Shown piece by piece: positions 1-8,100 of a DNA stretch of 41,484 nt. The DNA is from Acetatifactor sp. (lineage in GTDB: Bacteria > Bacillota > Clostridia > Lachnospirales > Lachnospiraceae). The stretch's first letter is position 1, and the number at the start of each line of letters is the position of its first letter. The DNA lies in NCBI GenBank assembly GCA_022511425.1, contig JAFLRO010000018.1:1-41484 (forward strand), written 5' to 3'. Below the pieces are notes generated by a model. That model saw nothing but the letters and a program-made list of their open reading frames with translations. It made no database searches and was not told the DNA's origin. The position numbers were made by a program, and so were the translations under genes.

Positions 1-276
1 GGGAAAGTGGTTTCATCGGTACAAATGGCAATCATTGAGAATCTGACGCATAATGTCAGACCGTTCGCAGTGATCGAAAATGTTGTAACACATTTCGATT
101 ACAGAAATAGGGGATATGCTTCGGCATTATTAGAAAAAGCATCAGAAATTGCAAAAGGATATAAATGTTATAAAGTCTTTCTTGAGACCGGCTCAAATAA
201 AGAGAGTACATTAAATTTTTATCGTAACAACGGTTTTGCAATTGACGAAAAGCACTCCTGTTTAAAAAGATTATAA
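1..276 (+). CDS. GNAT-family N-acetyltransferase, C-terminal part (5' end outside window)
   Basis: The reading frame is open from base 1 and ends at TAA 274-276, so only the last 91 residues are visible. The segment FDYRNRGYASALLEKASEIA has the R/Q-x-x-G-x-G/A acetyl-CoA pyrophosphate-binding pattern (here RNRGYA) of GNAT enzymes. It is followed by a strand (CYKVFLETG) and the helix-plus-strand ending NFYRNNGFAI, which is the usual GNAT C-terminal motif. The substrate cannot be told from this part. A GTG at base 7 is in frame but is very unlikely to be the start, because the N-terminal half of the fold would be missing. Confidence 0.8.
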   Translation, partial: GKVVSSVQMAIIENLTHNVRPFAVIENVVTHFDYRNRGYASALLEKASEIAKGYKCYKVFLETGSNKESTLNFYRNNGFAIDEKHSCLKRL

Positions 277-436
277 TGAATTAAAGGAAAGAAATCTATA
301 GAAAGGAAGGCACATGGTGTTTATTATTGAAAATGATTTGCAGTATTAGGAGAAAAGCGGAATCTTCGGTATAAGAGAAAATAGCTTTCTCGCTATTGTA
401 ATATTGACAAGAAAGTAGAAAATGTTAAGAGCTTGG

Positions 437-463
437 ACACTGGATAACCAGTGTTTATTTTTT
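437..463 (+). terminator. Rho-independent terminator
   Basis: A perfect 7-bp stem (ACACTGG / CCAGTGT) with an ATAA loop is followed at once by TTATTTTTTT. It sits between the acetyltransferase and the excisionase-like gene. The 160 bases before it contain no convincing gene, only an 11-codon frame (314-349) preceded by AAGGAAGG. The terminator may end the acetyltransferase transcript or a short untranslated RNA. Confidence 0.75.
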
Positions 464-536
464 GTAAAATGTTTTTTTGACAGAGTTTTTCAGTGCATCT
501 TTCTTCCTGAAAGAAAACTGGAAGGGGCATTTAACC

Positions 537-728
537 ATGGGGGAAAACGCAACAGAAACAAAAGCATTACTAAGTGTAAAAGAACTGTGCACCTACTTTG
601 GAATCGTTCAGACCACGGCAAGAGAACTCCTAAGCAATCCTGCTAATGGTTTTACTGTAAGAATCGGAAACCGCCTGTATGCACATAAGTCAAGGCTGGA
701 CCAGTGGCTGCTGAACCGGATTCTGTAA
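537..728 (+). CDS. Excisionase-like small helix-turn-helix protein
   Basis: This 63-residue protein starts at ATG 537 behind GAAGGGG (521-527). The N-terminus MGENATETK is followed by LLSVKELCTYFGI, an excisionase/MerR-type helix-turn-helix entry, then the wing region NGFTVRIGNRLYAHKSRLDQWL. The layout resembles Tn916-type Xis and other 'excisionase family' DNA-binding proteins of 60-70 residues. Such proteins often sit beside an integrase, but none is visible here, so this is either an orphan or a stand-alone regulator. Longer readings of the same frame start upstream of the ribosome site and are not needed. The DNA-binding family is fairly certain; the role is unknown. Confidence 0.75.
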   Translation: MGENATETKALLSVKELCTYFGIVQTTARELLSNPANGFTVRIGNRLYAHKSRLDQWLLNRIL

Positions 729-803
729 TGGTACAGGCGAGGATAACATCGCAGGAAGCGCCATCGGAGGTGGCAAAATTGACCAGACATTTTCCAAATG
801 TGA

Positions 804-832
804 TTGTATTTTTCAATATTTCATGGTAGTAT
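804..832 (+). promoter_or_regulatory. Probable sigma-A promoter of pyrE
   Basis: TTGTAT (804-809) and TAGTAT (827-832) are separated by 17 bases, about 70 bases before the pyrE start. The leader is too short for a PyrR-type attenuator, and no terminator/antiterminator pair is seen. Confidence 0.5.
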
Positions 833-899
833 GAAAAGGGCAATTGGAATCCTTTCTGCGCTACACATAGGAAGGAGATACAGGAGGTTTTAACATAAC

Positions 900-1574
900 A
901 TGGAACAGTACAAGCAGGAATTTATCGAGTTCATGATGGACAGCCAGGTGCTGAAGTTCGGTGAATTTACCTTAAAGAGCGGCAGAAAATCTCCCTTTTT
1001 CATGAACGCGGGAGCCTATGTGACTGGCGCACAGCTAAGAAAGCTCGGCGAATACTATGCCAGGGCAATCCACGACAACTACGGCGATGACTTCGATGTC
1101 CTGTTTGGTCCGGCCTATAAGGGGATTCCCTTAAGCGTGGCGGCTGCTATAGCTTACAGCGAGATTTACGACAGGGAGGTTCGGTACTGCTCCAACCGCA
1201 AGGAGGTCAAGGACCACGGAGATGTGGGCATCTTGTTGGGCAGCAGCTTAAAGGACGGCGACAGGGTGGTGATCATCGAAGATGTGACCACCTCCGGAAA
1301 ATCCATTGAAGAGACCTATCCCATCCTGAAAACACAGGCGAACGTGGAGATCAAGGGTCTGATGGTATCTCTGAACCGCATGGAGAAGGGGCTGGGCGGT
1401 TTGGTAAGCGCACTGGAAGAAATTAAGCAGAAATACGGTTTTGATGCCAATGCTATCGTGACCATGGGCGAGGTGATTGAGCATCTGTACAACAAGCCCT
1501 ATAAAGGACAAGTATACATCGACGATAAACTGAAAGCGGAAATTGATAAATACTACGAAATATACGGAGCATGA
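900..1574 (+). CDS. pyrE: Orotate phosphoribosyltransferase
   Basis: This cytoplasmic enzyme transfers ribose-5-phosphate from PRPP to orotate to give OMP, the fifth step of pyrimidine synthesis. The 224-residue protein has the family's usual length for clostridia. Visible features are FTLKSGRKSPFFMNAG near residues 23-38, the phosphate loop GPAYKGIPL (70-78), and the PRPP-binding signature VVIIEDVTTSGKS (123-135). The start ATG 900 is set by AGGAGG (882-887). It has its own promoter-like sequence and is followed by a small membrane-protein gene. The other pyr genes are not adjacent, except that carA begins at the far end of the window. Confidence 0.97.
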   Translation: MEQYKQEFIEFMMDSQVLKFGEFTLKSGRKSPFFMNAGAYVTGAQLRKLGEYYARAIHDNYGDDFDVLFGPAYKGIPLSVAAAIAYSEIYDREVRYCSNRKEVKDHGDVGILLGSSLKDGDRVVIIEDVTTSGKSIEETYPILKTQANVEIKGLMVSLNRMEKGLGGLVSALEEIKQKYGFDANAIVTMGEVIEHLYNKPYKGQVYIDDKLKAEIDKYYEIYGA

Positions 1575-1705
1575 AAAGTGATACCATGAGCGTTAGAGAG
1601 CTTAAGCAGGTGGAACCTGTTCATAGCAATCGGCGAATGTCGATCACGAGCTATACTTGTGATATGCTAATGATGAGAGAGAGAAAACAGGAAGGGAGCA
1701 AGGCT

Positions 1706-1858
1706 ATGGAACAAAAAGTATACAAGGTAATGAGAGGCGCTGGAGCTACCAATATTGCACTGGGAGTGATCACGATTGTGGCGGGTATTGTGTCCGGCAT
1801 CCTGCTGATTATAACAGGAGCAAAGCTGCTTGCGGGAAAATCAAAGATATTATTATAA
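1706..1858 (+). CDS. Small single-span membrane protein
   Basis: This 50-residue protein starts at ATG 1706 behind GGAAGGGAG (1690-1698). The segment from about residue 14 to 42 (TNIALGVITIVAGIVSGILL...) is one long hydrophobic helix rich in glycine, flanked by lysines at both ends. The frame is also open upstream to an ATG overlapping the pyrE stop at 1571. That longer form would add a non-hydrophobic tail without its own ribosome site, so I prefer the short form. The gene follows pyrE by about 130 bases and is probably cotranscribed. Function unknown. Confidence 0.7.
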   Translation: MEQKVYKVMRGAGATNIALGVITIVAGIVSGILLIITGAKLLAGKSKILL

Positions 1859-1874
1859 GGTAAGGAGTTATTAT

Positions 1875-1920
1875 CGGGCATTTCCCGGCAAGTCACAGGG
1901 AAATGCCCGTTAGAGTTTTA
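1875..1920 (+). terminator. Hairpin, probable terminator
   Basis: A perfect 12-bp inverted repeat (CGGGCATTTCCC at 1875-1886, GGGAAATGCCCG at 1898-1909) has an 11-base loop. The following sequence TTAGAGTTTTA is only moderately U-rich, so termination may be partial. The next coding sequence starts within a few bases of the stem. Confidence 0.65.
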
Positions 1921-2240
1921 TGATGAAGAAAAAGGGCTACATATTTACCAATAAACGGCATTCTCAGCGTGCGATAATGGCGACTGTCCTGGGGATAATC
2001 AGTCTGGCGGCATTGTTCTTTGTGGTACTCTGTTCCTATCTGAGCGCTGGAGAGGCCAGTATAGGTTTTGGATTTACAGGGCTTCTTTCCACGGTGTTTT
2101 CTCTGGTGGGATTATGTCTGGGAATCACGACGGTGAGAGAAAAGGACTATTACAGATTTTTTCCGGTGCTGGGGATTCTGTTGAATCTGGCGGCGCTGGG
2201 AAGTGTCAGCCTGATTCTCTATGCGGGAGCCAGGCTATAA
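1920..2240 (+). CDS. Small membrane protein (DUF6142-like)
   Basis: This 106-residue protein has three predicted membrane helices: IMATVLGIISLAALFFVVLCSY (about 19-40), a stretch around GFGFTGLLSTVFSLVGLCLGI (49-69), and VLGILLNLAALGSVSLILYAG (83-103). The positive N-terminus MMKKKGYIFTNKRHSQR suggests that it lies in the cytoplasm. The opening pattern 'YIFTNKRHSQRAIMATVLGIISL' (with a KHS/KHP-type turn) reminds me of DUF6142 proteins of Lachnospiraceae; that assignment is from memory. The start (ATG 1920 or 1923) has no good ribosome site and directly follows the hairpin at 1875-1909. Function unknown. Confidence 0.65.
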   Translation: MMKKKGYIFTNKRHSQRAIMATVLGIISLAALFFVVLCSYLSAGEASIGFGFTGLLSTVFSLVGLCLGITTVREKDYYRFFPVLGILLNLAALGSVSLILYAGARL

Positions 2241-2385
2241 ACATGAAAAGAACGAAAGTAATGAACAAGCAGAAAGTAATGAAAAGAACAAGTATAATAT
2301 AAAGAACTAGAAAAAATATTAAAAAATAACTCTCTTTTTACATTTGTGTTGTTAGTAAAATGAATCAGTATTTATGGAGGTAATT

Positions 2386-2712
2386 ATGACAAACTTTTCA
2401 ATACAAGAAATGCTATCTATGCAAAAGGAGTTACAGAACAAGTATAAAGATAAATAGGAGCCGATTTGCCCGGAAACTGGGAAAAATAAATTACTATGGA
2501 TGATTGGAGAAATAGGTGAAGTTATTGATGTTGTAAAACAAAATGGTGATATAAGAGCAGTTGAAGATCCTGCTGTTAAAAAAGATCTTGTGGAGGAAAT
2601 GGCAGATGTTCTAATGTACTTCAATGATGTTTTGCTTTGCTATGGAATTTCTGAAGAAGAGTTGAAGCAATCATATATTTCTAAATTTGAAAAAAATATG
2701 ACACGATGGTAA
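2386..2712 (+). pseudogene. MazG-like nucleotide pyrophosphohydrolase interrupted by an amber codon
   Basis: The frame begins at ATG 2386 behind GGAGG (2376-2380) and reads 23 codons (MTNFSIQEMLSMQKELQNKYKDK) to a TAG at 2455-2457. It then continues in the same frame for 84 further codons. Downstream are WMIGEIGEVIDVV and LVEEMADVLMYFNDVLL. These are the two acidic ExxE...EExAD helices that bind Mg2+ in all-alpha NTP pyrophosphatases. Relatives have a Trp at the stop position (KDKWEPI, from memory), so one TGG-to-TAG change explains the break. An ATG at 2500 could start a shortened product, but it lacks a ribosome site. The enzyme type normally hydrolyses unwanted NTPs or dNTPs. It sits just before the dCTP deaminase, also a nucleotide-pool enzyme. 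Confidence 0.8.
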
Positions 2713-2772
2713 GTTCCAGATTATCGTACTTTGGATAGCTGCCTAACAGTCATGATTTATGGGGGTACTAAT

Positions 2773-3327
2773 ATGATTTTGTCTGACAAAACAATAAGCA
2801 AAATGCTCGATGAAAAATCATTGATTATAAACCCATTGACTAATGAACAGATACAGCCTGCAAGTGTAGATATAAGATTAGGTAATACTTTTAGTGTCGT
2901 TGATGATACTCCGACCGGAATTATTACATTAGAAAATCAAATTAAGTATAAGTCAATTACTACTGATACTTATTTAATATTACCAGGACAGTTTGTTCTG
3001 GCAACTACTATGGAATATTTTGAGTTACCTAATAACATTACTGCATTTGTAGAGGGCAGAAGTTCGCTTGGCCGTATGGGGTTGTTTATCCAAAATGCAG
3101 GTTGGGTAGACCCCGGTTTTAAAGGTGAAATAACTTTGGAATTATTTAATGCCAACAGATGTGCAATAGAACTCAAAACGGGACGTAGAATCGGACAATT
3201 GGTATTTGCAGAAATGGATGCTTATGCCCTAAATCCATATAACGGAAAATATCAGGGACAGACTGGAGCAACTGGTTCAAAAGTATTTATGGATAAGGAA
3301 CACTTTTGTAAAAAGGGAGAAAAATAA
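2773..3327 (+). CDS. dcd: dCTP deaminase family protein
   Basis: The family deaminates dCTP to dUTP, and some members also hydrolyse dUTP to dUMP. This 184-residue protein starts at ATG 2773 behind GGGGGT (2761-2766); a longer frame from TTG 2731 lacks support. Family features: [21 protein letters not shown] near residues 17-37, the active-site stretch [24 protein letters not shown] (about 93-116), the catalytic-type Glu in ITLELFN, and the C-terminal [13 protein letters not shown] loop that closes over the nucleotide. Its AT-rich composition matches the broken MazG-like gene before it, and both differ from the purine genes. They may have arrived together. The size is that of a stand-alone housekeeping Dcd, without the added domains of known antiphage dCTP deaminases. 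Confidence 0.9.
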   Translation: MILSDKTISKMLDEKSLIINPLTNEQIQPASVDIRLGNTFSVVDDTPTGIITLENQIKYKSITTDTYLILPGQFVLATTMEYFELPNNITAFVEGRSSLGRMGLFIQNAGWVDPGFKGEITLELFNANRCAIELKTGRRIGQLVFAEMDAYALNPYNGKYQGQTGATGSKVFMDKEHFCKKGEK

Positions 3328-3354
3328 TTAAAGAGAATACCATTTGGCGGCTGT

Positions 3355-3564
3355 GTAAAAGGAAAATGAGAAAAACGTAGAGACAGAAACAGACAGAAAC
3401 AGAAAGAGAAAGAAGCATAAAGAGATGAAAACATATAAAAACAAAAAGAAAAAGTCAGAAACAGAAGCAGAAAAAAAGAGAAATTGGTAGAGACAGAAAA
3501 AATGACGGAGATAGAAAAAATGACAGAGACAGAGAAAATGACGGAAATGGAGAAAAAGCCGGAA
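3355..3564 (+). repeat. Purine-rich tract running into 18-bp coding repeats
   Basis: From about 3355 to 3564 the plus strand is almost only A and G, with many AGAGACAGAAA-like words. Its 3' part (3502-3555) is three 18-bp units that encode MTEIEK, MTETEK and MTEMEK. The tract covers the 5' untranslated region and the start of the aminopeptidase gene, so the true start codon is uncertain. Slippage is the likely origin. Confidence 0.7.
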
Positions 3565-5628
3565 ATGCTGGAAATGGATGAGGCAGTTCTGCAGGAGCGC
3601 TATGAGCTGGCAGTGGATCGGATTCGGCAGATTCCAGAGGAGCATTTTGGAGATCCGACTTTTGAAAAGTACTTTACTGCTGTAGCAGAATTTCTGTTAA
3701 TGCTGGATGAAACCAGGTATTTTTTGGCAGAGGGCGGCTTGGAGAAAGCCCCTATAGAAGAACTGGCAAGAAGGAACCGTGCTCTGTATGCAGATGTGCT
3801 GCCGGAGCATTATGAGGAGAGTTACTGCAACCCCGAGTATGCAGTGAAGATGCTGGGTGAGGAGTTGGGGGCACTGTTATCCTATCTGGCATATAGAATG
3901 TTCACCATGATCGGCTTTGTGTATGAGGGGGTATTGGAAGAGGTGGTAGTGCGGATGGAACTCTTTGTGGAGGTCTATACCGCCTTTGCTTACCAGTGGC
4001 AGGAGGATAAAAAATTTCCTGACAGGGAGACTATCTGCCAGATTTTATACTGGGAAGTCAGTGATTATCTGGACGTAAGATCTCTGCGCCAGGTCAGGGA
4101 GAAAATGTGTTCAGAGGGAAGCTTTGGAGTCGACATCCTCCTGAACAGTGACTTGAGTGATATGCGCTATCTCTATGCCTACGGCGAATATGTCAGCGAA
4201 AATGAATTGGAGACCGCAAAGTTTATAGCGCAGCTGGACGAGGAGACAATCTCCACTATGGCAGATACTTATACAGAAGGATATCGCATTGGCTTTGAGG
4301 TCACGGGAAAGGATCTGTCGAAGAAAGAAACTGTACGGCTTGCCTATCGTCTTGGTTTTGAGCGCATGATGCGGAGAGCAGTTGAGAATTTTGCGAAGAT
4401 GGGGTTAAAGTCCGTTGCATGTCGTGATGGCAACACCGGATTTTACAGTGCACCGCCCAACAGGCAGCTTACTTATGACCATAAGGACGATCACGCTATA
4501 TACATGGACAAAAACTATATCAATCGGAGATTGGACACCTGGCGCACAGCCCTTGAAAAATACAAGAAGGAAGCCGGACTGTATGCAGGGCCCGCCGTAG
4601 TGGAGACCTTTGGCGAGGCTGATTTTGAACCGGTGAACAAAGCAGCAGCATTAAAACTGTCCGATGAACAGAATAAGCTGCAGGTGGAACTCCAATCCCG
4701 TATGGGAGCACTCTCCAACGAGTATACCTCCAGGGAGGAGATCAGCTTTACCATCATTGCGTTCCCCATCCCGGAGATTGGTCCGGTATTTCGGGAACTC
4801 TTTACAGAGACCATCCGGATCAATACTTTGGACTACAAACTCTATCGGGATGTACAGCAGAAACTTATCGACGCTCTGGATCAGGCGGATTACTGCGAGA
4901 TCAAGGGAATGGGAGAAAACCGGACGGACTTGAAGGTGAATCTCTGGAAGCTGGCTGAACCTGCGAAGGAGACTATATTTGAGAACTGCGTAGCGGACGT
5001 GAATATTCCTGTGGGTGAGGTTTTCACCTCCCCGGTTTTGGAAGGAACAAACGGTGTGCTTCACGTGACCAGGGTTTTCCTGAACGGTCTGGAGTACAGA
5101 GACTTGTCTGTGACATTCAAGGACGGCATGGTCTGCGATTACGGCTGCAGCAATTTTGAGGATCATGGAGAGAACAGACGGTTTGTGAAAGAAAATGTGC
5201 TGCACCGCCATGACGCACTACCCCTTGGGGAGTTTGCCATTGGTACCAATACCACTGCTTATGTGGTGGCTAAGCGGCTGGGCGTGGAGTCCAAGTTCCC
5301 TATCTTAATTGCAGAGAAAATGGGGCCTCATTTTGCAGTGGGCGACACATGTTATTCCCATGCGGAGGATGTAAAGGTGTACAATCCTGACGGCAAGGAG
5401 ATTGTGGCAAGGGAGAATTCGGTGGCAGCACTGCGGAAGGAGAAGCCCCTGGAAGCTTATTTCAACTGTCATACGGACATCACCATCCCCTATGACGAAT
5501 TGGGAGAACTCACGGCAGTGCGCAAGGACGGCAGCAGGATTGCCATTATCAAAGAGGGCAGATTTGTCCTTTCCGGTACAGAACCTCTGAATGAAGCGTT
5601 TGATTTCCGCAGCTCTACTGAAAATTAA
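3484..5628 (+). CDS. M29-type metallo-aminopeptidase with long N-terminal domain
   Basis: The C-terminal ~250 residues look like a family M29 (AmpS/PepS, thermophilic-type) aminopeptidase, which removes N-terminal residues from peptides using two metal ions. Candidate metal ligands are Glu in IPVGEVFTSP (about residue 512), Glu in LPLGEFAIGTN (about 582), and EKMGPHFAVGDTC with its His (about 616), followed by YSHAED. The N-terminal ~340 residues are acidic and helical and are absent from short M29 enzymes of about 410 residues, giving 714 in all. The first ~27 residues are hexapeptide repeats (MTEIEK, MTETEK, MTEMEK). The frame opens at TTG 3484, but no start has a clear ribosome site; ATG 3502, 3565 or 3574 are alternatives. 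No signal peptide is seen, so it should be cytoplasmic. The M29 assignment is likely; the role of the N-terminal domain is unknown. Confidence 0.8.
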   Translation: MVETEKMTEIEKMTETEKMTEMEKKPEMLEMDEAVLQERYELAVDRIRQIPEEHFGDPTFEKYFTAVAEFLLMLDETRYFLAEGGLEKAPIEELARRNRALYADVLPEHYEESYCNPEYAVKMLGEELGALLSYLAYRMFTMIGFVYEGVLEEVVVRMELFVEVYTAFAYQWQEDKKFPDRETICQILYWEVSDYLDVRSLRQVREKMCSEGSFGVDILLNSDLSDMRYLYAYGEYVSENELETAKFIAQLDEETISTMADTYTEGYRIGFEVTGKDLSKKETVRLAYRLGFERMMRRAVENFAKMGLKSVACRDGNTGFYSAPPNRQLTYDHKDDHAIYMDKNYINRRLDTWRTALEKYKKEAGLYAGPAVVETFGEADFEPVNKAAALKLSDEQNKLQVELQSRMGALSNEYTSREEISFTIIAFPIPEIGPVFRELFTETIRINTLDYKLYRDVQQKLIDALDQADYCEIKGMGENRTDLKVNLWKLAEPAKETIFENCVADVNIPVGEVFTSPVLEGTNGVLHVTRVFLNGLEYRDLSVTFKDGMVCDYGCSNFEDHGENRRFVKENVLHRHDALPLGEFAIGTNTTAYVVAKRLGVESKFPILIAEKMGPHFAVGDTCYSHAEDVKVYNPDGKEIVARENSVAALRKEKPLEAYFNCHTDITIPYDELGELTAVRKDGSRIAIIKEGRFVLSGTEPLNEAFDFRSSTEN

Positions 5629-5651
5629 GCTTGATGCGGGGTATTTGATTT

Positions 5652-5696
5652 ACACAATATTTAGCCGATAAATTCTTAAGAAACACAATATTTAGC
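5652..5696. repeat. 14-bp direct repeat upstream of purE
   Basis: ACACAATATTTAGC occurs at 5652-5665 and 5683-5696, exactly 31 bases (about three helical turns) apart, within the purE upstream region. The spacing on one DNA face fits a regulator binding site. It does not resemble the Bacillus PurR box or a purine riboswitch. AT-rich possible -10 sequences (TATAAA, 5735-5745) lie downstream. Confidence 0.6.
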
Positions 5697-5765
5697 AATT
5701 AGGACTTGCGCACCGACATGAATTTTAGTAAACTATAAATTATAAAGGATATCAAGGAGGACATC

Positions 5766-6284
5766 ATGGCAAAAGTGAGTATTGTAATGGGCAGCGATTC
5801 CGATATGCCCGTTATGGCAAAGGCAGCGGACATTCTGGAAGAACTGGGGATTTCCTATGAAATGACCATCATCAGCGCTCACAGGGAGCCGGATATTTTC
5901 TTTGAGTATGCAAAGAGCGCGGAGGAAAAGGGATTTAAGGTGATTATTGCCGGTGCGGGCATGGCGGCTCATCTGCCCGGCATGTGTGCGGCAATTTTTC
6001 CCATGCCGGTGATTGGCATTCCCATGCACACTACCTCTCTTGGAGGCAGGGATTCCCTATATTCCATCGTGCAGATGCCCTCAGGCATTCCGGTGGCTAC
6101 AGTGGCAATAAACGGAGGAGCCAATGCAGGGCTTCTGGCGGCTAAGATTCTGGCAACTTCAGAACCGGAGCTGCTTGAGAAGTTAAAGGATTATAGCGCA
6201 AAATTAAAAGATCAAGTAACAGCCAAGGACGCAAAGCTGAAGGAAGAAGGCTACAAGGCATATTTAGAAGGCATGAAGAAATAA
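5766..6284 (+). CDS. purE: 5-(carboxyamino)imidazole ribonucleotide mutase
   Basis: PurE class I moves the carboxyl group of N5-CAIR to C4, giving CAIR, in purine synthesis. The protein has 172 residues and the class I signatures: MGSDSDMPVM (8-17) binding the phosphate, and IISAHREPD (35-43) with the active-site His. The glycine-rich GAGMAAHLPGM and MPVIGIPM segments follow. AAGGAGG (5753-5759) fixes ATG 5766. It heads the purE-purM-purN-purD cluster. No purK is adjacent, nor are purC, purF or purH, so the pathway is split over several loci. A 14-bp direct repeat lies in the leader and may be regulatory. Confidence 0.97.
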   Translation: MAKVSIVMGSDSDMPVMAKAADILEELGISYEMTIISAHREPDIFFEYAKSAEEKGFKVIIAGAGMAAHLPGMCAAIFPMPVIGIPMHTTSLGGRDSLYSIVQMPSGIPVATVAINGGANAGLLAAKILATSEPELLEKLKDYSAKLKDQVTAKDAKLKEEGYKAYLEGMKK

Positions 6285-6363
6285 CTCATTTCCTGCGTAA
6301 TAAAGATTGAGGTCTGGATCCATTTCAACGGGAATTCAGGACCGGAAGGGATCAGGTATAGAA

Positions 6364-7389
6364 ATGGACTACAAGAAGGCCGGAGTAGACATTGAGGCGG
6401 GCTACAAATCGGTGGAATTGATAAAGGAGCATGTGAAAAGCACCATGCGCCCGGAGGTACTGGGAGGTCTGGGAGGCTTTTCAGGTGCGTTCTCCTTGGC
6501 AGCTATCAAGGGCATGAAGAATCCCATTCTGCTGTCGGGTACTGACGGCGTGGGTACCAAGATTAAGTTAGCATTACTGATGGATAAGCATGATACCGTG
6601 GGTATCGACTGTGTGGCCATGTGCGTTAACGATGTGGCATGCGCCGGCGGTGAGCCCCTGTTTTTCTTGGATTACATAGCATGTGGAAAGAATTATCCCG
6701 AGAAGATTGCCGCGATCGTAAAGGGCGTGGCAGAGGGATGTAAGCAGGCGGGAGCCGCTCTGGTAGGCGGTGAGACCGCGGAGCATCCCGGGCTGATGCC
6801 TGAGGATGAGTATGACTTGGCAGGCTTTGCCGTGGGTGTGGCAGATGAGAAGGATTTGATCACGGGGGAGCAGATCGCAGAGGGGGACGTCCTGGTGGGC
6901 ATCGGTTCCTCTGGTGTACACTCCAACGGTTTCTCGCTGGTGAGGAAGGTCTTTGACATGACAAGGGAGAGCTTGGACACATATTACGATGAGCTGGGAG
7001 CTACTTTGGGCGAGACACTGCTTACTCCCACCAGAATCTATGTGAAAGCGCTGAAGGCTTTGAAGGATGCAGGTGTGACCGTCAAGGGCTGCAGCCACAT
7101 CACCGGCGGTGGTTTTTATGAGAATGTTCCAAGGATGCTGCCAGAGAATAAGCGGGCAGTGATAAAGAAGGACAGCTATCCTGTGCCCCCTATCTTCAAA
7201 CTGATTCAGGAGAAGGGTGCAATCGATGAAAAGATGATGTACAATACATACAATATGGGATTGGGCATGGTGCTGGCAGTCAGTGCGGACCAATCGGATA
7301 AGGCTGTGGAAGTCCTGAAAGCCGCAGGTGAGCAAGCCTGGATCGTGGGCTGCATTGAGCAGGGAGAAAGGGAAGCTGTAGTATGCTGA
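6364..7389 (+). CDS. purM: Phosphoribosylformylglycinamidine cyclo-ligase (AIR synthetase)
   Basis: PurM closes the imidazole ring of FGAM with ATP to give AIR. The 341-residue protein from ATG 6364 has family length. Visible motifs are MDYKKAGVDIEAGYKSVELIK at the N-terminus, GGFSGAF (36-42), the ATP/substrate loop LLSGTDGVGTKIKLA, and the signatures GGETAEHPG and CSHITGGGFYENVPRML. An in-frame ATG at 6307 would add 19 residues, but the AIR synthetase N-terminus clearly begins at MDYKKAG. An AGG (6354-6356) and GGAAGGG (6344-6350) precede the chosen start. The stop overlaps the purN start (ATG 7383), indicating translational coupling. Confidence 0.97.
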   Translation: MDYKKAGVDIEAGYKSVELIKEHVKSTMRPEVLGGLGGFSGAFSLAAIKGMKNPILLSGTDGVGTKIKLALLMDKHDTVGIDCVAMCVNDVACAGGEPLFFLDYIACGKNYPEKIAAIVKGVAEGCKQAGAALVGGETAEHPGLMPEDEYDLAGFAVGVADEKDLITGEQIAEGDVLVGIGSSGVHSNGFSLVRKVFDMTRESLDTYYDELGATLGETLLTPTRIYVKALKALKDAGVTVKGCSHITGGGFYENVPRMLPENKRAVIKKDSYPVPPIFKLIQEKGAIDEKMMYNTYNMGLGMVLAVSADQSDKAVEVLKAAGEQAWIVGCIEQGEREAVVC

Positions 7390-8015
7390 GGATTGTAGTG
7401 TGTGTCTCCGGCGGCGGCACAAACCTACAGGCGATTTTGGATGCCATTGATGGTGGGAAAATTACTAATACGGAAGTAATCGCGGTAATAAGTAATAATC
7501 CGGGTGCAAAGGCTCTGGATAGAGCAAAAGCTCACGGTATACCGGGGATGCTTATGAGCCCTAAGAGTTACTCCGACAGGGAGGCATTTAACAGCGCTTT
7601 TACGGAAGAAATGTGCCGGCTGGCTCCGGATCTGGTGGTGCTGGCAGGTTTTCTGGTGAGAATTCCGGAGGAAATGGTGGCAAAGTTCAGCAATCGGATC
7701 GTGAACATTCACCCGTCTCTGATTCCTTCCTTCTGTGGCGTGGGCTATTACGGACTAAAGGTTCACGAGAAGGTGCTGGAGCGGGGTGCAAAGGTAACAG
7801 GCGCTACGGTGCATTTTGTGAATGAGGGAATGGATGAAGGTCCCATAATTGCTCAGAAGGCGGTAGAAGTACTGGAGGATGACACACCGGAGGTGTTGCA
7901 GAGGCGTGTCATGGAGCTGGCGGAGTGGATTCTGCTGCCCCAGGCGATTGACGACATTGCAAACAACAGGCTTTTTATCGAAGACGGCAGGGTAAAACGT
8001 TCTTCCGGGGCGTGA
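7383..8015 (+). CDS. purN: Phosphoribosylglycinamide formyltransferase
   Basis: PurN transfers a formyl group from 10-formyl-THF to GAR, giving FGAR. This 210-residue protein shows the GAR-binding N-terminus VVCVSGGGTNLQAILDAI, the catalytic NIHPSLIPSFCG segment with Asn and His (near 108-119), and the second catalytic element NEGMDEGPII with Asp. Its start overlaps the last seven bases of purM. A purT alternative is not seen. Cytoplasmic, in the pur operon between purM and purD. Confidence 0.97.
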   Translation: MLRIVVCVSGGGTNLQAILDAIDGGKITNTEVIAVISNNPGAKALDRAKAHGIPGMLMSPKSYSDREAFNSAFTEEMCRLAPDLVVLAGFLVRIPEEMVAKFSNRIVNIHPSLIPSFCGVGYYGLKVHEKVLERGAKVTGATVHFVNEGMDEGPIIAQKAVEVLEDDTPEVLQRRVMELAEWILLPQAIDDIANNRLFIEDGRVKRSSGA

Positions 8016-8100
8016 TTTGGAATAAAGATAAACTGACAGAAGCTGTCTGGTAATAGGTACATCATGGGCTTATGCGGAAAGGCGGCAGGAAAGAGGGAAC

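Noticed and set aside
2773..3327. dCTP deaminase as an antiphage nucleotide-depletion gene
   Set aside because: The protein has stand-alone Dcd length and motifs, without the extra domains of known defence deaminases. A nucleotide-pool role is simpler.
5629..5765. Purine or ZTP riboswitch before purE
   Set aside because: No conserved riboswitch core sequences or matching stems could be found in the 137-base leader.
6574..7422. A 282-codon minus-strand frame opposite purM
   Set aside because: It is antisense to a well-conserved purM with normal motifs, has no ribosome site and is rich in Cys and His as is typical of shadow frames.
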